DNA from: Streptomyces californicus
GTDB lineage: Bacteria > Actinomycetota > Actinomycetes > Streptomycetales > Streptomycetaceae
Reading direction: 5' to 3'
Assembly: GCF_000717645.1 (NCBI RefSeq)
Contig: NZ_JNZZ01000004.1
Span: 290,325-354,324, forward strand
DNA length: 64,000 nucleotides
Positions 1 through 6,798 of this stretch are shown here, piece after piece (the stretch's first letter is position 1; every line of letters begins with the position of its first letter). Position numbers and translations under genes: made by a program. The notes under the pieces were generated by a model that worked only from the letters and a program-made list of their open reading frames with translations, did no database searches and was not told the DNA's origin.

Positions 1-173
1 CGAAGTGCTGTGACCGGCCCGAACTCGCCCTGTGCGTATCCGCCTCACGCGGGCTGATCCGTATCGAGGTCGGGACTGGGCCCGGCCGCCTCAGGGCCTC
101 TCCGGTGGTGCGTGGAAGGTTGCCGCGTCGCCGGGCGGGCGTCATGAACACATAGAAAGAGAGGGATCGCGTG

Positions 174-518
174 ATGCTTCACCGCAACCCGATGGGCGGC
201 CTTGTTGTGTGCGACCCCGTTGGCCCCGATTACCTGGACGATCCGGACCGTGAGGTGGCCGTGGGGGCCGGTGTGCGGCTCGTCAACGTGCTGCTGCGGT
301 TCGGGGTCAACCTGGAGCAGATCTCGGCCGACAAGGTCTGCCGCTCCTGCACCGACGTCAAGGACGCCTACCGCATCAGCTTGGGCGTCCTGACCGTGGA
401 CGACACCCACGCCATGGCGGGCCAACTTGAGTCGTTCGCGTTGGAGTTCGAGCAGATGCGGGAACAGCTCTGCTCGATCCCGGCTCGCCAGGCCGGACCC
501 GCCGAGGGCTCCGCCTGA
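174..518 (+). CDS. Hypothetical protein, 114 aa
   Basis: I do not recognise this family. The start is taken at ATG 174, where the purine-rich GAGAGGGA lies about 7 bases upstream; the in-frame GTG at 171 sits too close to that site. The product is a small soluble acidic protein with no signal peptide or membrane segment. Its C-terminal part (LGVLTVDDTHAMAGQLESFA) looks helical. Two cysteines in a CRSC arrangement (VCRSCTDV) could bind metal or form a disulfide, but no partner motif is visible. Codon use is typical Streptomyces. It is followed in the same direction by another unknown gene 133 bases on, so the two may or may not be co-transcribed. Confidence 0.6.
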   Translation: MLHRNPMGGLVVCDPVGPDYLDDPDREVAVGAGVRLVNVLLRFGVNLEQISADKVCRSCTDVKDAYRISLGVLTVDDTHAMAGQLESFALEFEQMREQLCSIPARQAGPAEGSA

Positions 519-651
519 CCGGACCGTCACGGCGGCCGGAAGCGTGCGCGCCGGCCCCGCCCGCCACGTACGCCTGCCGGCGGGACTCCGCACGAGCTGA
601 TCCGGCCTCCGCAGACCTCCACGGACTTCCACGAGAGGGACCTTCGCCCCC

Positions 652-1116
652 GTGCTGCAATGCACCGCCATCACCAATCTCCCGCCCGGCGAAGCACTCC
701 CTGCCCTGCTTTCCATGGACGACGGCCCCGACGACGCGGAAGACCTCCTGGACGACAAGCCGTACATGCTGTGCGAGTTGGGCGAGCACGACGAGACCAC
801 CGAGCACGCCGCCCGCCTGTGGACCGCCGAGACCGAACCGCCCGCGAGCCTGTGGTTCCTGTGGACGCTGAGCACAGGAGGCCACCGCGTCCACCACCGG
901 CTCGTCCTCCTCGCCCTGTGCCCCTACCGCATCCACCGCCTCCGCGAGGACTACCGGCAGTGGTGCGGACTGTACGAGGACCACCCCGGCAACCACAGCT
1001 TCCACATCACCGACCCCCTCCGCGACGCCCACCACGCACACATCCGACACAACGCCCAACGCACACACAGGTGCGACACCGACGACCCCGAGGACGACCA
1101 CGACGCCCCGCACTGA
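652..1116 (+). CDS. Hypothetical protein with His/Asp-rich tail, 154 aa
   Basis: This is an unrecognised protein. The GTG start has a GAGAGGGA site about 12 bases upstream, a rather long spacing, so the start is not certain. The body has a Trp-rich hydrophobic stretch near residues 65-72 (PPASLWFLWTLSTGG) and charged helical segments after it. The last 35 residues are rich in His, Asp and Arg, low complexity that could bind metal or simply be disordered. No catalytic motif, signal peptide or transmembrane helix is convincing. The long opposite-strand reading frames here are GC-bias shadows. Confidence 0.55.
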   Translation: MLQCTAITNLPPGEALPALLSMDDGPDDAEDLLDDKPYMLCELGEHDETTEHAARLWTAETEPPASLWFLWTLSTGGHRVHHRLVLLALCPYRIHRLREDYRQWCGLYEDHPGNHSFHITDPLRDAHHAHIRHNAQRTHRCDTDDPEDDHDAPH

Positions 1117-1268
1117 ACAGCACGCCACTTCACGCCAACACGCCTGCGCATGACCGCAGTCGAACCCGGCCGTGCTGTTCGCCGCTCACCCCGCATCCGG
1201 CGGGAAGCTCGCGGGAGATGGCACCCCTGAGCCCTGCGCAAACCGCGACCGTCCCCGGCCGTCGCGTC

Positions 1269-1847
1269 TCACCGCCGTGCGCGTCGCGCCCCGATCACCA
1301 CGGAGCCGGCCGGGCTCGTGAGCACTTCAGTGGCGTCGAGGTCCGGGTGCGTCAGGTAGAACACGCGCAGCTCATCCACCTCACCCTCGAACCGGGGAGG
1401 CCACTCGGGCGACGGAGTGAAGTCGTCCAGGAGGAGGAGCCCTCCGGGGGCAAGCAGGTCGATGACGGCTTGGGGGTCGTCGCGCTTGCCGCCGCCGTCG
1501 CAGAAGAAGACGTCGAAGGGTGCATGCCGCTCCAACAGCCGCCAGTCCCCGGTGAGTACGCTCACGCGCTCGTCGTCCGCGTAGTCGTCGGCCACCCGGC
1601 GGGCCAACTCCTCATCGCGTTCGACCGTGAACAGGCGGGCCCCTGGTCCGAGTCCGCTGTGCAGCCAGGCGGTCCCCACCCCCGCGCCGGTGCCGCTCTC
1701 CGCGACGACCCCGCCGGGCTTCGCCGCAACAGCCAGCGCGAGCAGCCTCCCCACCTCGGGAAGGCAACTCTTCGTGAAGCCCCTCGCGGATGCGGCCCGT
1801 TCCGCGGCCAGCACACGCGGCGGCACCGCACGCCCCATCTGTCCCAT
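1269..1847 (-). CDS. SAM-dependent methyltransferase (O-methyltransferase-like), 192 aa
   Basis: A class I methyltransferase fold is expected. Motif I is AESGTGAGVG (residues about 49-58), an acidic residue ends the next strand (FTVERDEE), and DVFFCDGGGK near 112-121 followed by LLAPGGLLLLDDF matches the post-motif strands of O-methyltransferases of the catechol/caffeoyl-CoA type. The protein is slightly short for that family (usually about 210-220 aa). ATG 1847 is chosen because AGGAGAAGAAGG lies just before it; the upstream in-frame ATG at 1868 would make that ribosome-binding site part of the coding sequence. The substrate is unknown. The gene is isolated, reading towards the plus-strand genes on its left. 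Confidence 0.75.
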   Translation of the reverse strand: MGQMGRAVPPRVLAAERAASARGFTKSCLPEVGRLLALAVAAKPGGVVAESGTGAGVGTAWLHSGLGPGARLFTVERDEELARRVADDYADDERVSVLTGDWRLLERHAPFDVFFCDGGGKRDDPQAVIDLLAPGGLLLLDDFTPSPEWPPRFEGEVDELRVFYLTHPDLDATEVLTSPAGSVVIGARRARR

Positions 1848-2001
1848 GGGCCTTCTTCTCCTTCTCATCAGCGTGACGCCACCCTCGCATCGGACAACGT
1901 GGGTACGAGCCTCCGTGGGAGGAGCCCTGCGGGGGCCCGCTGCGTACGCACCACATCGCGCGGACGGTCCGGTCCGCTTGAGCCCTGCTCCCCCAGCGCC
2001 T

Positions 2002-2451
2002 CTACGCGTCCGGGGGAGGCGGGCCAGCCGCCGCCACGCAGAACTCGTTGCCCTCCGGGTCCGCCATCACCACGTGGTGCCCGTCGACCTCCGCGAGTAC
2101 GGACCCTCCGGCCGCCACCAGGCGGGCGGCCTCCGCCAGGACGCGGGACCACCGCTCGGCGGTCGTGCCGTGGCCCGCGATCCGTACGTCGATGTGGAGC
2201 CGGTTCTTCGCCGTCTTCGGCTCGGGGACCTTGAGGATGGCGAGATGGGGGCCGATGCCTTCGGGGTCGCAGAGCCAGGCGCCGTCGTCCACCGTCTCGC
2301 CCTCCGGAAGGTCGAACTGGGCGAGCCACTCCTCCCGGGTCTCGAAGGGCGGCGGCGGAGGAAGGTCGACGTAGCCCAGGGCCGACTTCCAGAAGACGGC
2401 CAGGAGTTGGGCGTCCGTGCAGTCCAGGGTCAGATCGATGCGTGCGGGCAT
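2002..2451 (-). CDS. VOC family (glyoxalase/bleomycin-resistance-like) protein, 149 aa
   Basis: This has the size and layout of a two-module VOC metalloenzyme-fold protein. It opens with a strand (RIDLTLDCTD) and FWKSALGY, continues with AWLCDPEGIGPHLAILKVPEPK and the strand RLHIDVRI, and ends with the hallmark HHVVMADPEGNEFCV. The sub-type resembles glyoxalase_6-like Streptomyces proteins, which are conserved but mostly uncharacterised, so no reaction can be assigned. The start ATG at 2451 is 90 bases from the divergent iminopeptidase start, so the two share a promoter region. Confidence 0.8.
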   Translation of the reverse strand: MPARIDLTLDCTDAQLLAVFWKSALGYVDLPPPPPFETREEWLAQFDLPEGETVDDGAWLCDPEGIGPHLAILKVPEPKTAKNRLHIDVRIAGHGTTAERWSRVLAEAARLVAAGGSVLAEVDGHHVVMADPEGNEFCVAAAGPPPPDA

Positions 2452-2541
2452 GACCAGGACCGTACGGGACGCCTCCGCACAGCGCATCCGCGTAACGTGA
2501 TTCCCCGCCCCGACGCCCACCCTGCCGGAAGGAACACCGCC

Positions 2542-3510
2542 GTGCACCGCGAGCCGAACGACCTGTACCCGCCGATCGAACCGTACGGGAGCGGCATGCT
2601 GGAGGTGGGCGACGGCAACCTCGTGTACTGGGAGGTGTGCGGCAACCCGGACGGCAAGCCGGCTCTCGTGGTGCACGGCGGCCCCGGCTCGGGATCGACG
2701 CCCCGTTCCCGCCAGTACTTCGATCCGGACCGGTACCGGGTGGTCCTCTTCGACCAGCGCGGTTGCGGGCGTTCGACCCCGCACGCGAGCGACCCGGCGG
2801 CGGACATGGCGCACAACACGACGGCCCACCTGATCGCCGACATGGAGCGCCTGCGGGAACACCTGGCGGTCGACAAGTGGCTGCTGTACGGCGGCTCTTG
2901 GGGTTCCACGCTGATTCTGGCGTACGCGGAGGAGCACCCGGAGCGGGTCACCGAGATCGTCATCCCCTCCGTGACGACGACCCGCCGCAGCGAGATCGAC
3001 TGGCTCTACCGGGGCGTCGGCCAGCTCTTCCCCGAGGCGTGGGACGCGTTCCGCGCGGGCGTCCCCGAGACGAGCGACCCCGCCGGCCTGGTCGCGGCGT
3101 ACGCCCGCCGCATGGAGAGCGAGGACGCCGCCGTACGGGAGAAGGCCACCGCGGACTGGTGCGCCTGGGAGGACGCGGTGGTCTCGATGGAGGCGGCCGG
3201 AGGCCCGGCCCCGTACAGCGGCCGCCCCGGCCGCGACCAACTGGCCCTCGTCCGGATCTGCTCCCACTACTTCGCCCACGGAGCCTGGCTGGAGGAAGGC
3301 CAACTCATCGCCCGCGCTCACCGTTTGGCCGGTATCCCCGCCGTCCTGGTCCACGGCCGCTTCGACCTCGCGGGCCCTCTCACGACCGCCTGGGAACTCG
3401 ACCGCGCCTGGCCCGACGCCCGCCTGACGGTCATCGACAACGCCGGCCACATGGGCGGCCCGGAAACCCGGCGTGCGGTTCTGGGGGCGCTGGGCGGGTT
3501 CGCAGGCTGA
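2542..3510 (+). CDS. pip: Proline iminopeptidase
   Basis: This is an alpha/beta-hydrolase of peptidase family S33 that removes N-terminal proline from peptides in the cytoplasm. HGGPG (residues 45-49) forms the oxyanion hole, DQRGCGRS follows at 71-78, the nucleophile elbow GGSWGS places Ser119, and HGRFD and NAGHMGG supply Asp275 and His303. At 322 aa it is the normal length of the family. The GTG start at 2542 has a strong GGAAGGAA 8-9 bases upstream; longer upstream extension in this frame is not credible because it runs antisense through the VOC gene. It is divergently arranged with that gene and has no obvious co-transcribed partner. Confidence 0.9.
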   Translation: MHREPNDLYPPIEPYGSGMLEVGDGNLVYWEVCGNPDGKPALVVHGGPGSGSTPRSRQYFDPDRYRVVLFDQRGCGRSTPHASDPAADMAHNTTAHLIADMERLREHLAVDKWLLYGGSWGSTLILAYAEEHPERVTEIVIPSVTTTRRSEIDWLYRGVGQLFPEAWDAFRAGVPETSDPAGLVAAYARRMESEDAAVREKATADWCAWEDAVVSMEAAGGPAPYSGRPGRDQLALVRICSHYFAHGAWLEEGQLIARAHRLAGIPAVLVHGRFDLAGPLTTAWELDRAWPDARLTVIDNAGHMGGPETRRAVLGALGGFAG

Positions 3511-3577
3511 GGAGGAGACGGGCGTACGGGCGTACGGGTCAGTAGCGCGGGCGGCTTATAGCTCCCCACGGCCCCGA

Positions 3578-4033
3578 CTATACCGATCTGCAAGAATCTG
3601 CCAGCCCGATTCTCCAGACACCTTCGGCCGGGCTATTCCTATAGAAGACATCGGGCTGAATCGGCTCGCACAGAACCAAGAAGACATCCCCATTTCGGAG
3701 GGATATTTCCTCCTGAAACACAGTATAACGACTTCGCTTGGCGCGAATCACACGAAAAGTCAATTCATGCCGCCCGGGCGGAAGGTCAACAAAAACCGGA
3801 CGCTTAAGACTCGTGTTATCCATTCGACAGATAACGCTTCCCTCGCATTCAATGGAAACGATTGACCACTTACGCGTCCAACTGCGATGGGAATCACGCA
3901 TTGCACACCGAAAGATCAGCCCCGTCCTGCCGAGCCGATTCGACCTGCGGAGAATTCTCTTCACAGGCCAGGGGAGCGCATCAACGCGCTCAACAGGCTC
4001 GACCATCAGGGGCTGCTTCTCCGGCATTTTCAC
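3578..4033 (-). CDS. Hypothetical protein in lower-GC patch, 151 aa
   Basis: An orphan protein whose codon use clearly differs from its neighbours: many A- and T-ending codons and Lys/Ile/Asn-containing segments. It begins with a basic stretch (KRILRRSNRLGRTGLIF). The segment VFVDLPPGRHELTFRV (about residues 80-95) resembles the core of PEGA-type beta domains, which is only a weak structural hint. There is no signal peptide. The composition suggests recent acquisition, though no integrase or repeats flank it. The stop is only 68 bases past the iminopeptidase stop, and the two genes converge. Confidence 0.6.
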   Translation of the reverse strand: MKMPEKQPLMVEPVERVDALPWPVKRILRRSNRLGRTGLIFRCAMRDSHRSWTRKWSIVSIECEGSVICRMDNTSLKRPVFVDLPPGRHELTFRVIRAKRSRYTVFQEEISLRNGDVFLVLCEPIQPDVFYRNSPAEGVWRIGLADSCRSV

Positions 4034-4231
4034 CCTGCTTTATGCTTGAAGTTCAGCGGAAATCCGTGACGGGCGATTGAACACCCGTCCAGGTATTCAA
4101 TACTGGTGCCCCGTCGGTCGGCTTGCCGAGACCTGCCATGATGAGTGCACCACCCTCCAAGCCTCTGAGTTCACACGCCCATCATCGAGGGCATCTCCGC
4201 GCACACTGCCCGTAACCTCGGCGGCACCGAG

Positions 4232-4498
4232 TCAGAACCCGAAGAAGAGAATCTTCAGGTTGATCGAAGCCAAGATCGCTCCAAAAACCGCAAAGAACCC
4301 GGCCGGAAGTCTCAGGGCCAGGTCGTTGTGGTAAAAGGCCGAAAACAGTCGACTCCCCAGAAAGTCGGAGACGACCTCAGCCCAACCCTTCACATTGAAA
4401 GCCAAAAGCGAACCGCCGACGGCCAACAGGAGCCCGGCAGCCAGCTCCCCGTAGCTCGCCGAGTGAGACGTCCGGGCCACAGCTATGAACTCGTGCAT
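4232..4498 (-). CDS. Small integral membrane protein, 88 aa
   Basis: The protein has two predicted membrane helices: YGELAAGLLLAVGGSLLAF (about residues 15-33) and LPAGFFAVFGAILASINLKI near the C terminus, separated by a short polar loop. The start ATG 4498 has GAAGGGA six bases upstream; an upstream in-frame start at 4594 would add a Cys-rich, unlikely N terminus. Like the preceding gene it lies in the lower-GC patch and has atypical codons. No family recognised. It could be co-transcribed with the minus-strand gene at 3578-4033, about 200 bases downstream. Confidence 0.55.
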   Translation of the reverse strand: MHEFIAVARTSHSASYGELAAGLLLAVGGSLLAFNVKGWAEVVSDFLGSRLFSAFYHNDLALRLPAGFFAVFGAILASINLKILFFGF

Positions 4499-4704
4499 AT
4501 TTCCCTTCGTGGCCCCCGGGCCCATAGCGCACACGCAGCCGCAGCCGCATATGTTCATGACCGAACAAGGACGACTCGCATAGCCTGGCGGCAACCTCGC
4601 CGGAACGCACCTGGCCCGCCTGGTCCGCTCCTACCGCTGACGCCGCATCAGACGACGTCACGGGCCCGCCGGAATCCGGACGTCATGGGCGGCGCCGGAA
4701 TCCG

Positions 4705-5259
4705 CTAGAGGACCGCGACGACCGTGAGCGGGACGTAGACGACGGCGATGGCACACAGAAGCCGACGCCAGGCGAAGGTCACCTTCCGCCGGACCGTCCC
4801 CCGGTACGGGTCGCCCCTGCGTGAGGCGCGGGCCTTGCGGTGGGTGCTCCGAAGCTCCTCGAAAGCGCGCCGGTGCGTCCGATAGCCGGTCATCTCACCC
4901 AGCAGCGAGCCGCCGAACGCGACCGAGCCCAGCTCTTCCCCGTCCTTCAACGTGATGGCCAGCGCGCCGTCCAGGGTGACCTTCTGGACATCCGCCCAGG
5001 GGACGGTCGTGGTCACCAGCAGGTTCACGGAGGAGACGTGGCTGTCGGTGCAACGGAAAGAGGAGTCCCACCCGAGCGCCCAGAGGAAGACCACCACACC
5101 CGAGATCACGAACGCCGGTGTCGGCTCCCCTACCGACGGGCTCGCGACCACGAGCGCGATGCCGTAGAAGGCGACCCCTGCCAGCACCGAGAACCACCAG
5201 TACGCGGGGCGCCGGAACACCGTGGCCGTCCCCGTATCCGCCCCTGCCCCTGTGCCCAT
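4705..5259 (-). CDS. Membrane protein with PH-like domain, 184 aa
   Basis: Two adjacent hydrophobic helices (PAYWWFSVLAGVAFYGIALV and PAFVISGVVVFLWALGW, roughly residues 20-65) precede a beta-rich cytosolic part (FRCTDSHVSSVNLLVTTTVPWADVQKVTL...) whose pattern fits bacterial PH-like domains that follow membrane helices. A final hydrophobic stretch (LLCAIAVVYVPLTVVAVL) is probably a third helix at the C terminus. ATG 5259 is preferred because GGAGG is 8 bases upstream. The annotation as PH-like is inference from the strand pattern and the W-[AS]-D-V-x-K turn. No operon partner. Confidence 0.65.
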   Translation of the reverse strand: MGTGAGADTGTATVFRRPAYWWFSVLAGVAFYGIALVVASPSVGEPTPAFVISGVVVFLWALGWDSSFRCTDSHVSSVNLLVTTTVPWADVQKVTLDGALAITLKDGEELGSVAFGGSLLGEMTGYRTHRRAFEELRSTHRKARASRRGDPYRGTVRRKVTFAWRRLLCAIAVVYVPLTVVAVL

Positions 5260-5462
5260 GTCCGCCCCCTCCGAGCTGCTCCTGTCACCTTCGGTGACGG
5301 CATGGCCAAGGGTAGGTGTCCGTGCCACCGCCCCTCGCGGTCGCCCCCGGCCGGACGCGGACGGCGCCGGGCCCCATCGGAGCGAACTCCGTGGGGCCCG
5401 GCGCCACAAGGTGCGTACAGGTGGGGGAAGGTGCCCACAGGTACGTGCAAGTGGGGGACGCG

Positions 5463-5636
5463 TCAGTCGTTCAGGGCGTCCTTGACCTTCTCCTTGGCCT
5501 GGCGCGCGTCGCCCTTGGTCTGTTCGGCGCGGCCCTCGGCGGTGAGGCGCTCGTTGCCGACGGCGCGTCCGGCGACTTCCTTGATCTTGCCCTTGGCCTG
5601 CTCGGTCTTGGCCTGGGTCTTCTCGTCAGCAGCCAT
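5463..5636 (-). CDS. CsbD family stress-response protein, 57 aa
   Basis: A very small, highly charged helical protein starting MAADEKTQAKTEQAKGKIKE, followed by AGRAVGNERLTAEGRAEQTK, the characteristic CsbD repeat layout. In Bacillus CsbD is under the general stress sigma factor SigB, and Streptomyces homologues are typically induced by osmotic or other stress; the molecular function is unknown. GAGGTGAG stands a few bases before the ATG. A GTTTGA...TCAAAC inverted repeat about 45-70 bases upstream (5682-5687 and 5703-5708) could belong to the promoter, but no clear SigB consensus could be read. Confidence 0.88.
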   Translation of the reverse strand: MAADEKTQAKTEQAKGKIKEVAGRAVGNERLTAEGRAEQTKGDARQAKEKVKDALND

Positions 5637-5826
5637 GTTCACTCACCTCGGGGTGTGGTTCGGCAGGTGCGATCAGCCACCGTTTGACCGCCCTCGCCCC
5701 CTTCAAACCTCTCGTCCTCCGCACGGACCATTCCCCCGGAAACGTCCTCCCGGAGAGGGCATGAGCACGAGGTGCGCGGGGCACAAGGTGAGCCACATTG
5801 CCTCTGCGACGGCTGGTGAGGACACG

Positions 5827-6108
5827 ATGCTGACCCCGAGCCCCGATGTCATGCGGACCCTGCTGGCCCGCTACAACGAGCTGCAGCTGCGCCATTCCCA
5901 GGACTCCGACTACGAGTTGCAGCGGAGCCTGGAGGACGTGACGTACACCCTCTGCGTGAGCACCGGTACCCGTACCGTCCACGACGCCCTGCTCGCCGCC
6001 GACTCGATCCTGCGGAAGGCGGCGGCCGAGGAGGAGGCGGCCGCGGGCATCCCCGTCCAGCGCATGACGGGCGCGCGTCCGGCCATCCCGAAGCCGCGGA
6101 CACTCTGA
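5827..6108 (+). CDS. DUF5133 domain-containing protein, 93 aa
   Basis: This is a short Streptomyces-type protein beginning MLTPSPDVMRTLLARYNELQ, the usual opening of DUF5133 proteins, then a helical body (YELQRSLEDVTYTLCVSTGT, ALLAADSILRKAAAEEEAAA) and a basic tail. Function is unknown; members often occur near GHKL-type anti-sigma-like ATPases, as here, where such a gene starts 28 bases downstream. GGTGAGGA lies 5 bases before ATG 5827. An upstream in-frame ATG at 5761 also has a possible site, so a 22-residue longer product cannot be excluded. Confidence 0.75.
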   Translation: MLTPSPDVMRTLLARYNELQLRHSQDSDYELQRSLEDVTYTLCVSTGTRTVHDALLAADSILRKAAAEEEAAAGIPVQRMTGARPAIPKPRTL

Positions 6109-6135
6109 CCCGTACCGTACGAAAGGAGTCGGCTC

Positions 6136-6576
6136 ATGCGGAGCGAGGGAGCCGATACGGGAAGCCCCGTGTGCCGGCCGAGGACGGCCGCCGAGGCGCG
6201 CCAGGAGGTGGAGTTCGCCCTCTACCCGTTGCGCTGCGCGCCCGACGACCGCTACCGGACGGCTCATCAGGCCGGGGTGTGGGACGCCGTGCTGGTGGCC
6301 TCGGAGCTGGTCGGCCATGTGCTGCACCACCGGGAGGACGCGTCCCGCGACTGCTTCCTGGTCTGCACACTCGACTGCGGTGAGATCACCATCAGCGTCA
6401 CCGACCCCTGCGACGAGGTCCTCCCCGCCTCACCCATCGCCCCGGACCCACGGCGCGGCGGGCTGGAGGGGACCGGCTGGTGGCTGGTCCACCACCTCGC
6501 CGACCAGGTCGACATCGTGCAGCTGCCCGAAGGAGGCAGGGCCATCACGGCGGCCGTACCGCTCTCCGGGCCCTGA
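6136..6576 (+). CDS. GHKL ATPase-like regulator (RsbW/anti-sigma type), degenerate, 146 aa
   Basis: This resembles the HATPase_c_2 family of Streptomyces (RsbW/SpoIIAB-like). The helix VLVASELVGHVLHH corresponds to the N-box, TISVTDPCDEVLP to the strand and G1 region, and GLEGTGWWLVHHLADQVDI to the G2 lid. In canonical members the N-box carries E-x-x-x-N; here the Glu is kept but the Mg-coordinating Asn is replaced by His, and the G1 Asp-x-Gly pattern is weak, so kinase activity is doubtful. A strong GAAAGGAG precedes the ATG. The 27-base gap to the DUF5133 gene suggests one transcript. Confidence 0.75.
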   Translation: MRSEGADTGSPVCRPRTAAEARQEVEFALYPLRCAPDDRYRTAHQAGVWDAVLVASELVGHVLHHREDASRDCFLVCTLDCGEITISVTDPCDEVLPASPIAPDPRRGGLEGTGWWLVHHLADQVDIVQLPEGGRAITAAVPLSGP

Positions 6577-6798
6577 TCCGCGTACGCCTCCTGTACGCCC
6601 CCACACCCCGACGCCGGTAGAACCCGTACGTCCGTGGGCCCGTACACCGGTGGCCTGCGGGCCCTCGCGCCCGTACGCCCGCACACCCGTACGCCGCCGG
6701 GAAGCCTGACCCGCGCGCGAGAGGGCATACGGCGAAGCGCCGAGGGAGAACAGGCTCCCGCGAACCGCCGCCCGGCGGAGCAGACGTGGGGGGACCCG

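Noticed and set aside
45..875. 276-codon minus-strand frame spanning the first two unknown genes
   Set aside because: The composition is unnatural and it would be antisense to two plus-strand frames that have ribosome-binding sites and normal codon bias.
3473..3865. 130-codon plus-strand frame in the lower-GC patch
   Set aside because: No ribosome-binding site. It overlaps the iminopeptidase end and runs antisense to the better-supported gene at 3578-4033.
5682..5708. Inverted repeat GTTTGA...TCAAAC before the CsbD gene as a SigB promoter
   Set aside because: The expected GGGTAT-type -10 element could not be found at the right distance, so I do not call a SigB promoter.
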